In this document: piece after piece, positions 1 through 5,882 of the stretch
How the letters are laid out: every line of letters begins with the position of its first letter
Numbering within the stretch: position 1 is the stretch's first letter
Assembly: GCA_030600975.1 (NCBI GenBank)
Contig: JAUVUL010000074.1
Location: 1-7,438, forward strand
Origin: Candidatus Aegiribacteria sp.
GTDB taxonomy: Bacteria > Fermentibacterota > Fermentibacteria > Fermentibacterales > JCC-6
Direction: 5' to 3'
Length of the DNA stretch: 7,438 nucleotides
The notes under the pieces: generated by a model
Told to the model about the DNA's origin: nothing
Database searches by the model: none
What the model saw: the letters and a program-made list of their open reading frames with translations, nothing else
Made by a program: the position numbers and the translations under genes

Positions 1-1419
1 GTCTCCGGCATAACAATGGAGGAATGCGCTGAACTCGCCCGGAAACTTGGAAAACGGGTTGGAGAAGAGCTTGAAATACCAGTTTACCTGTACGAAAAGG
101 CTGCTTCAAAACCGGAATGGGAAAAGCTTCCCAACATCCGGGAGGGTGAGTACGAAGCTCTTCCCGACAAACTTGGAAAACCTGAATGGAAACCGGATTT
201 TGGTCCCAACGAATGGAATGAAAGCGTTGCGAAAACCGGAGTATGCACAATAGGAGCCAGGAATTTCCTGATCGCTTACAATGTGAACCTGAACACGAAA
301 GATCCCGGTGTTGCACGGGATATCGGCCTTACCATAAGAGACAACGGCAGATTCCTTCGTGACAGCAATTGGAAATTCATCCGTGATGAAGACGGTAATA
401 AAACAAAGCAGCCGGGCAAACTCCAGTGTTGCAAGGCAACAGGATGGTACATAGAGGAGTACGATACTGCCCAGGTGACAATGAATCTCACCGATCTCTC
501 AGTTACTCCCCTTCATATTGGCTTTGAGGCAGCGAGGGAAGAAGCCCAGAAGCTTGGAGCGAGGGTTACAGGTTCTGAAGTGGTCGGACTTCTGCCTCTC
601 GAAGCGATGCTTGAAGCCGGACGGTTCTATATCGAGAAGCAGAACGCGGGCCTTTCATCAACAGGGAGACAGAGCAGGACGACAGGTGTCCCTCAGAAGG
701 AACTGATCGAAATCGCCATCAGATCAATGGGTCTCAGAGATGTAGCGCCTTTCAATCCGGATGAGAAAATCATCGAGTACATGGTTGCCGAGAAGGAAGT
801 GAACCTTTCGGGTAAAACCTGCAGCAATTTCGCAGATGAGCTTTCAACGGATTCCCCCGCACCGGGGGGGGGTTCGGCCGCAGCGCTCATTGGCGCTCTG
901 GGGGCTTCTCTGGATGCAATGGTAGCCAACCTGACGGTGAAAAACAGGAAATGCAGGGATAACTGGGACCTGATGCGGGAGATCGCCCCCGAAGCCCAAT
1001 CCATCAAGGACGATCTTCTGAATGCAATTGATGATGATACCGCTGCATTCAATGACTGGATGGATGCGGCCAGGCAGGACGGAGACGTAGAGGCGGCTGT
1101 AAAGAAAGCGATAGAAGTACCCCTCAGGGTACTCAGTCAGTGCCCGGAAATAATCAGAATGGCGTCATCCCTTGAAGAGAAGGGTATGCAGGCTTCAGTT
1201 TCCGACGCAGGCGTGGCCGCGGCGGCAGCCAGAGCAGCGGCCGTAAGTGCATACTACAACGTGCTGATCAATCTTGGCGAAATTAATGATTCCGCTTATG
1301 CTGACAGTACAATGATACAGGCGGAGGAATACCTGTCGAAATCACTTGAGAATGCCGATATTGTATTTAATAAGGTTAGGGATAAACTAATTAGTAAAAT
1401 GGAAGGCCAGGACTCTTGA
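1..1419 (+). CDS. Bifunctional glutamate formimidoyltransferase / formimidoyl-THF cyclodeaminase (FTCD), 5'-truncated by the window edge
   Basis: The cytosolic enzyme moves the formimino group of N-formimino-L-glutamate (from histidine breakdown) to tetrahydrofolate, then deaminates the product to 5,10-methenyl-THF and ammonia. The frame is open from base 1, and the in-frame ATG at 16 is internal: its VSGITMEECAELARKLG context lies about 100 residues into the family, so the true start and the N-terminal transferase segment lie outside the window. Counting from that internal Met, transferase motifs are ARNFLIAYNVNL (81-92), VTMNLTDLSVTPLH (154-167) and GSEVVGLLPLEAML (186-199). The cyclodeaminase domain starts near 265 and carries PAPGGGS (281-287), followed by an Ala-rich helical region. 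Against the animal enzyme as I recall it, there are extra residues near 112-129 and 207-222, as in longer prokaryotic forms. Both domains are intact in what is visible. The stop overlaps the next start by three bases. The family call is firm; the length is unknown. Confidence 0.95.
   Translation, partial: VSGITMEECAELARKLGKRVGEELEIPVYLYEKAASKPEWEKLPNIREGEYEALPDKLGKPEWKPDFGPNEWNESVAKTGVCTIGARNFLIAYNVNLNTKDPGVARDIGLTIRDNGRFLRDSNWKFIRDEDGNKTKQPGKLQCCKATGWYIEEYDTAQVTMNLTDLSVTPLHIGFEAAREEAQKLGARVTGSEVVGLLPLEAMLEAGRFYIEKQNAGLSSTGRQSRTTGVPQKELIEIAIRSMGLRDVAPFNPDEKIIEYMVAEKEVNLSGKTCSNFADELSTDSPAPGGGSAAALIGALGASLDAMVANLTVKNRKCRDNWDLMREIAPEAQSIKDDLLNAIDDDTAAFNDWMDAARQDGDVEAAVKKAIEVPLRVLSQCPEIIRMASSLEEKGMQASVSDAGVAAAAARAAAVSAYYNVLINLGEINDSAYADSTMIQAEEYLSKSLENADIVFNKVRDKLISKMEGQDS
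864..872 (+). repeat. Run of nine G inside the cyclodeaminase PAPGGGS motif
   Basis: A homopolymer of nine G encodes the three glycines of the conserved motif. A run of five C at 854-858 can pair with it across a five-base loop. The reading frame stays open across the run and both sides match the same protein family, so the gene is in frame as given. The run is a plausible slippage or sequencing-error site. Confidence 0.85.
1401..1406 (+). promoter_or_regulatory. Ribosome binding site supporting a TTG start of the transketolase gene
   Basis: GGAAGG lies nine bases before TTG at 1416-1418, inside the end of the upstream gene; an AGG at 1409-1411 is a closer alternative. The next in-frame methionine (residue 36) lies within the conserved N-terminal helix just ahead of the GSGHPGG motif and would cut the fold. 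The TTG start is therefore preferred. Its overlap with the preceding TGA suggests translational coupling. Confidence 0.65.
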
Positions 1420-3341
1420 GTAAAATAGAACGGACACTATTCAAACCCCTTGATATTCCAACCAACACACAGAAGGCATTGAAGGAATTCTGCCGGAACG
1501 CCAGGGGTGACATTCTAAGGATGACCACGCTTGCGGGAAGCGGTCATCCGGGTGGTTCAATGTCATCACTTGAAATATTCGCCCTGCTGTGGTCCCAGGC
1601 CAACGTAGATCCGAAAGACCCGTTGAAGGTCGGGCGGGACAGGATCATAGTGAGCCACGGGCATACTTCCCCCGGTGTCTATGCCACACTGGGCAGACTG
1701 GAGTTCTTCGACCTCAAGAGGGCAGTTGCCACTTTCAGGAAAGCCGGCAGCCCCTTCGAAGGGCATATTGAAAGATCTATTCCCGGAATTGAACTGACAA
1801 CGGGAAATCTTGGTCAGGGTGTGTCAGCAGGAGCGGGGATGGCGCTTGCCGACAGAACAAGAGGTATACGAAACCATGTATGGATCATCACCGGTGACGG
1901 CGAACACCAGAAAGGACAGATAGCCGAAGCAAGAAGATTCATACGGAAATATGGGCCGAATAACATAACAGTTATTGTAGACTGCAACGGCCTTCAGATA
2001 TCCGGACGCACCGACAGAGTCATGTACACGGATATTGCCGCCGAGTACAGGGCTGACGGCTGGGATGTCACCGAAGTCGACGGTCACAGCCTTTCCGCCC
2101 TTTACAGGGCATTGAGACCGGAAGAGACACACAGGGCACCCAGGCTTGTCATGGCAATGACTGTCATGGGCAAAGGCGTCTCCTTCATGGAGAACGATGC
2201 CCAGTATCATGGTAAGGCACTATCGCCCGATCAGGCTGCATCCGCCCTGAATGAACTTGGTCTGACTAATGACCTGGATGAACTAGCCGTACTCAGGAAA
2301 GACATCTGGAGGGGTAAGGGAGACTTCAACCTCAGGCTTCCCTACGAAATACTGGACAGTGAAGGAACTCCCATCATCTACGATACTGATCATAAGGGAG
2401 ACAATAGAGGCGCTTTCGGTGCTGCGCTGATGGACCTCGCAAAGATGAACACAGATAACCTGCCGATGGTTTTCGACTGTGACCTTGCCGAATCGGTAAA
2501 AACGAAGCAGTTCGGAAATGAATATCCTGATCATTTCTTTCAATCGGGTATCATGGAGCATAACACAGCCACTGCTGCTGGTGCTGCCTCAATAGCGGGC
2601 AAAGTTGTCTTCTGGTCGGATTTCGGGGTTTTTGCAGCCGATGAAACGTTCAACCAGCACAGGCTCAACGATATCAACATGACCAACCTGAAGGTTGTTG
2701 CGACTCATTGCGGCCTGGATGTGGGGATGGATGGAAAGACTCATCACTGCATCAATTACATAAGTCTTATGGGAACTCTTTACCATTGTAACACTGTCAT
2801 ACCCGCTGACCCTAACCAGACCGACAGGGTAATAAGGTACGCTGCAACACATCCGGGGAATTTCTTCATTGCAATGGGAAGATCAAAACTGCCGATAATC
2901 ACGAAGGAGAACGGCGAACCATTCTTCGGCAAGAAATACAGGTTCGTATACGGCCTCCACGACCAAATAAGGGAAGGTTCCGATGTGGCCATAGTCGCCA
3001 TGGGTAACATGGTCCATAGAGCGATGAAGACCAGGGAAATATTATTTGACAGTGGCATTTCAACTGCTGTCTTCGCCGTTAGCTGTCCCCACTGCATCGG
3101 CCCGAGGCTGCTGGATGAATTGTCATGTTACCAATTTATTTTGACGCTGGAGGATCACGACCGGGATACGGGCATGGGGTCGAAGATGGCGATTGCCATA
3201 ACATGTTTCAGAAGGTCATTCAATCTCAGAAGAAAGGGTATAACTCAGTACGGAGGATCGGGTAATCCTGAAGACCTGTACCGGATAGCCGGGCTTCTTC
3301 CGGAACAGGTAGCTAAGTACATCCTGGCTGAAATATCCTGA
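1416..3341 (+). CDS. Transketolase-family enzyme, single-chain, divergent type
   Basis: A thiamine-diphosphate (ThDP) enzyme expected to transfer two-carbon ketol units between sugar phosphates in the non-oxidative pentose phosphate pathway, in the cytosol as a dimer. Domains in order: ThDP-binding domain about 20-290, pyrimidine-binding domain about 325-495, C-terminal domain about 510-641. Visible active-site elements are GSGHPGGS (His44), SHGHTSPG (His81, His83), GHIERS (His117), TTGNLGQG (128-135), the diphosphate/metal motif GDGE (160-163) with Asn191, HGK (His265), catalytic Glu381 in GIMEHN, MDGKTHH (Asp439, His443) and Arg489. Length is close to the usual 620-670. Lys166 sits where classical enzymes have a glutamate that contacts the catalytic glutamate of the partner chain. 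The phosphate-binding segment DCDLAESVKTKQFG also differs from the common SADLAPS type. A related two-carbon-transfer or synthase activity on another sugar is possible. It starts at a TTG overlapping the stop of the FTCD gene and ends against the convergent flavoprotein gene. Confidence 0.88.
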   Translation: MSKIERTLFKPLDIPTNTQKALKEFCRNARGDILRMTTLAGSGHPGGSMSSLEIFALLWSQANVDPKDPLKVGRDRIIVSHGHTSPGVYATLGRLEFFDLKRAVATFRKAGSPFEGHIERSIPGIELTTGNLGQGVSAGAGMALADRTRGIRNHVWIITGDGEHQKGQIAEARRFIRKYGPNNITVIVDCNGLQISGRTDRVMYTDIAAEYRADGWDVTEVDGHSLSALYRALRPEETHRAPRLVMAMTVMGKGVSFMENDAQYHGKALSPDQAASALNELGLTNDLDELAVLRKDIWRGKGDFNLRLPYEILDSEGTPIIYDTDHKGDNRGAFGAALMDLAKMNTDNLPMVFDCDLAESVKTKQFGNEYPDHFFQSGIMEHNTATAAGAASIAGKVVFWSDFGVFAADETFNQHRLNDINMTNLKVVATHCGLDVGMDGKTHHCINYISLMGTLYHCNTVIPADPNQTDRVIRYAATHPGNFFIAMGRSKLPIITKENGEPFFGKKYRFVYGLHDQIREGSDVAIVAMGNMVHRAMKTREILFDSGISTAVFAVSCPHCIGPRLLDELSCYQFILTLEDHDRDTGMGSKMAIAITCFRRSFNLRRKGITQYGGSGNPEDLYRIAGLLPEQVAKYILAEIS

Positions 3342-3346
3342 TCAGG
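3337..3346. other. 10-bp palindrome holding both convergent stop codons
   Basis: CCTGATCAGG is its own reverse complement. Its central TGATCA is the TGA of the plus-strand transketolase gene followed directly by the TGA of the minus-strand flavoprotein gene. A second weak pairing (TCAGG at 3342-3346 with CCTGA at 3357-3361) competes with it. Neither side has a U-tract, so I do not call it an intrinsic terminator. Transcripts from both sides must overlap at their 3' ends. Confidence 0.85.
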
Positions 3347-4463
3347 TCAGAAGCCGCCTGAACATTTCGCTGTAGGATTCGGTGCCGGAGATGATGTTCC
3401 AATAACCTTGAGCAAATTCTTCGTTGTCCCGAAGCCCCATCATGGCTGCCCCGTGGGTGAATGGACTGAAGAGGAGGTGCCTGTAGAACATCGATTGCCT
3501 GACGATGCTTATGCAGCAGTTTTTTTTGTTCAATAAGGTTTTGCGGTCTCCCCCGGAAATAATGCAGTCCGCCACCAGAAATCCGCTCTCTACAGCATGA
3601 CCGATCCCTTCTCCTGAAACGTGGTCCACCAGACCCGCGGCATCCCCAGCCAGGTAGATATTCCCCTTCCCGAGATTTCTATCCAGCTCGCAGGATGGTA
3701 TCGGGGCTCCCTGCAGCTGGTATTTATCGAGGGAGATGCTCCTGTCTTTCATAAATCCGTTCAGCGCCTCGGTTATGTCGGATGGTGATGCCGGGCTGCC
3801 CACTCCCCCGGCTCCGATAGTCACTTTTTCACTGTCAGGGAAAACCCAGATGTAACCGTAAGGGATATAACCGAAGTGAATCTGAAGATCTTCCGGTTTT
3901 TCATTCAAATCGGTTAATGGGATGAAATATTCCAATCCGATACCGGTTCCTTTACTCTCTCTGCCTGAAATGAATTTTCTGACGAGACTGTTGCACCCAT
4001 CTGCACCGATAGTGTTTGAACAGAATAATCGTTTACCGGACGAGGTTATCACAGAAGATGAATCAACAGAAACCACAGTGTCCTCCGTAACGATCTCTGC
4101 TCCGGCTGAAGCCGCCTTATTAAGCAGTACGCTGTCGAATTGCCTTCTGGATATTATCCGTACAGGACTGCCCTGTGAAGTGTAGGTTCGGAGGAGTTCA
4201 TCCCCGTTCCAGAGGGACATAGTCCTGTGTTCCGCAAGCGTCAGCCCTTCCAGTTCATTATCCGAGAGAATACCGGAGGTGATGAGAATCTCCGCCGCCC
4301 TTGTGCTTAGGGCACCACCGCATACTTTGTCCCTCGGAAAGGAAGCCTTGTCTATCAGGACACATGGAATGTTAAAGGAAGCCAGTTTCCAGGCACACGA
4401 TGCTCCCGCAGGTCCTCCCCCCACGATCAGGGTCAGGTTATTACTTTTAACATTATCAATCAT
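3342..4463 (-). CDS. FAD-dependent oxidoreductase, geranylgeranyl reductase family
   Basis: A flavoprotein of 373 residues in the group that includes geranylgeranyl reductases, which saturate double bonds of isoprenoid chains in lipids, quinones or chlorophyll. The N-terminal dinucleotide fold has GGGPAG (15-20) and an acidic end to strand two (VLIDK). PRDKVCGG (43-50) with Cys48 is the family's flavin/substrate loop. GADGCNSLVR (153-162), the PYGYIWVFP signature (201-209), GDAAG (273-277) and SGEGIGHAVESG (283-294) complete the FAD site. There is no clear membrane helix or signal peptide. The substrate cannot be read from sequence; an isoprenoid or membrane quinone is the family-based guess. 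The ATG at 4463 is the only sensible start, since upstream in-frame codons back to a stop at 4497-4499 include no start, yet no Shine-Dalgarno precedes it. The gene follows tldE on the same strand. A run of eight A in the coding strand falls at residues 313-316. Confidence 0.85.
   Translation of the reverse strand: MIDNVKSNNLTLIVGGGPAGASCAWKLASFNIPCVLIDKASFPRDKVCGGALSTRAAEILITSGILSDNELEGLTLAEHRTMSLWNGDELLRTYTSQGSPVRIISRRQFDSVLLNKAASAGAEIVTEDTVVSVDSSSVITSSGKRLFCSNTIGADGCNSLVRKFISGRESKGTGIGLEYFIPLTDLNEKPEDLQIHFGYIPYGYIWVFPDSEKVTIGAGGVGSPASPSDITEALNGFMKDRSISLDKYQLQGAPIPSCELDRNLGKGNIYLAGDAAGLVDHVSGEGIGHAVESGFLVADCIISGGDRKTLLNKKNCCISIVRQSMFYRHLLFSPFTHGAAMMGLRDNEEFAQGYWNIISGTESYSEMFRRLLT
3520..3527 (-). 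repeat. Run of eight A in the flavoprotein coding strand
   Basis: On the minus strand the codons read AAC AAA AAA AAC, which contains the heptamer A_AAA_AAC in the phase known to favour -1 slippage. The zero frame continues into a family-like C-terminus (about 317-373). The -1 frame also stays open past the gene end, to a TAG near 3313-3315. This is recorded as a slippage-prone site only; programmed use is unproven. Confidence 0.6.
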
Positions 4464-4473
4464 TAATAGTTTT

Positions 4474-4494
4474 GGGGCCTGCCGGGCAGGCCCC
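4474..4494. other. GC-rich perfect hairpin between tldE and the flavoprotein gene
   Basis: GGGGCCTGCC (4474-4483) and GGCAGGCCCC (4485-4494) are perfect inverted repeats around one base, which folds as about eight pairs with a five-base loop. On the transcribed minus strand the T-run (TTTTTT) precedes the stem and AAAA follows it, so the classical terminator order is reversed and no U-tract follows. It may act as a weak or atypical terminator, an RNA-stabilising stem between cistrons, or a translation-control element: the only purine-rich stretch before the next start (GGCAGG) lies inside the stem. Confidence 0.75.
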
Positions 4495-4505
4495 GATTAA
4501 AAAAC

Positions 4506-5879
4506 TTAGAAGGAATTTGCGGAATCGGTGATCTTGACGCCTTCAGTAATGATATATGAAGGGACACTCATGGCTACGGGAGCCCTTCTTTCGTAAGTGT
4601 TGGATTCATTTACAGATTCTGATACCGATGAAATAACCTTCACGTTTCCAAGCACATTCTGGAAAGAGTCTGTTACCCTTGATGAAAAAATAGGTGACGT
4701 TATTTTCCCGTCTTCCACAAGAACGGCGTTGAACCTGGAACTACCGGTAAAAAGCCCCTTACTCCGGCTGGGGATATTCATGTAATGCAGAGCGGGAATG
4801 TACAGTACTTTGCCCATATCTCTGACTGCTTCAAGGGGGTCTGGAGGACCGAAGCCTGTATCCATCACTATACTTGTTGAACCGATATTGTGCCCTGTAG
4901 GCTTCTTTCCATACTTAGCGGCGGTAGCTGAATCGTACATAAGATTCATTAGTTCTCCGTCCTCCACAAGCGGAAAGATATCCCGTTTACGGCCACTCAT
5001 GTCGAATCCGAACATGAATGTTTCCGGATTTGTGGGATCATCAACAATTGAAATCTCATCCCCGAGGATTTTTTCTCCAGGTTTATACTTCGTAGTCCAG
5101 CTCTGCTTCTCCTCCCAGCCTCTTCCAGCCAGACCGGTAAATACCGCCATACCAATTATCTCTGATACAGCACTTGGTCCGAAAATCACTGTGTATTCTC
5201 CGGGTTCAACCCTGAAACCGTCATTTTCTTCGTAAACGGGTATCAGTTTACTGAGAACATCAATTGTCTTTTCAACGGAAAAATCCAAGGCTCGCCACCC
5301 GGTCTGGTTATCTGTAAGTTCCCATTTGGCCTGAGGATGCTTCAACACAACGGAGAACAGCTGGTCGGTACCTCTGTGGTAGACTTCGTTCCTGTTGGCT
5401 GTGGTAAGAAGGTACACCTCAATCGACCCGCTGGACCAGGATCCGGAGAAATTGTACTGCCCTCCCAGACTCTCGATAATTTCCCGGTAAGCCCCTGCCT
5501 TCACGCTGGGATCAATATCTGAAAGCTCCTGGTCGAACTGGTTGTCTTCACTTATGGTGATTTCCACCTCATCAGGGATTGGATCGTATGTTTTGGGTGA
5601 AGCCATTCTTGCTTTGTCCTTGGCTGCGTTGAGGATGCCCCGGATCATATCCACGTCTTTGATTGCCCCAAGGTAGGTCTGGCTTCCCTGTTTTTTACCC
5701 TCGGTCACTTCCACGTCCAGTCTCATAAGATTTTCCGAGGTGTTCAGTGATACCGAATTGTTACCAATCCGCATGAGATGACTTTTCTCATGATGCAGCT
5801 TAAGTGTTGCCTGGATGCCATCATCGGCAGCTTCATCCCTTACCTGCATCAGAATCTTCCTGATGTTTGCGTCCAGCAT
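4506..5879 (-). CDS. tldE: TldE/PmbA-family subunit of the TldD-TldE metalloprotease
   Basis: The non-catalytic partner of TldD. In well-studied bacteria the TldD-TldE heterodimer digests unfolded peptides and removes leader peptides, as in microcin B17 maturation and CcdA turnover; it acts in the cytosol. The 457-residue length is normal. The N-terminal domain contains QATLKLHHEKSHLMRIGNN-type strands (23-41). The central part has VEPGEYTVIFGPSAVSEII (224-242), and the C-terminal barrel has GRKRDIFPLVEDGEL (296-310) and KKPTGHNIGS (325-334), all typical of the PmbA side of the family. No HExxxH zinc motif is present, which separates it from the neighbouring TldD. Its ATG lies three bases after the tldD stop, with AGGAAG at 5886-5891 inside the tldD end, so the pair is co-translated. 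The family is certain; the physiological substrate here is unknown, and no candidate peptide precursor is visible nearby. Confidence 0.93.
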   Translation of the reverse strand: MLDANIRKILMQVRDEAADDGIQATLKLHHEKSHLMRIGNNSVSLNTSENLMRLDVEVTEGKKQGSQTYLGAIKDVDMIRGILNAAKDKARMASPKTYDPIPDEVEITISEDNQFDQELSDIDPSVKAGAYREIIESLGGQYNFSGSWSSGSIEVYLLTTANRNEVYHRGTDQLFSVVLKHPQAKWELTDNQTGWRALDFSVEKTIDVLSKLIPVYEENDGFRVEPGEYTVIFGPSAVSEIIGMAVFTGLAGRGWEEKQSWTTKYKPGEKILGDEISIVDDPTNPETFMFGFDMSGRKRDIFPLVEDGELMNLMYDSATAAKYGKKPTGHNIGSTSIVMDTGFGPPDPLEAVRDMGKVLYIPALHYMNIPSRSKGLFTGSSRFNAVLVEDGKITSPIFSSRVTDSFQNVLGNVKVISSVSESVNESNTYERRAPVAMSVPSYIITEGVKITDSANSF

Positions 5880-5882
5880 TTT

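Noticed and set aside
16..18. ATG at 16 as the true start of the FTCD gene
   Set aside because: The frame is open to base 1, the residues before it (VSGIT) match the family, and the transferase domain would lack its first roughly 100 residues.
693..1052. 119-residue minus-strand open frame opposite the FTCD gene
   Set aside because: It is antisense to strongly conserved cyclodeaminase sequence, has no recognisable family pattern, and is best explained as a shadow frame.
1824..2210. 128-residue minus-strand open frame opposite the transketolase gene
   Set aside because: It covers the conserved ThDP-binding region of the plus-strand gene, and its Cys/His-rich look follows from the complement of those codons.
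4474..4494. Rho-independent terminator for tldE
   Set aside because: The stem is strong, but on the transcribed strand it is followed by AAAAC rather than a U-tract, so it is reported only as a hairpin of uncertain role.
4798..5235. 145-residue plus-strand open frame opposite tldE
   Set aside because: Low-complexity Ser/Pro-rich translation antisense to a clear PmbA-family protein; no independent support.
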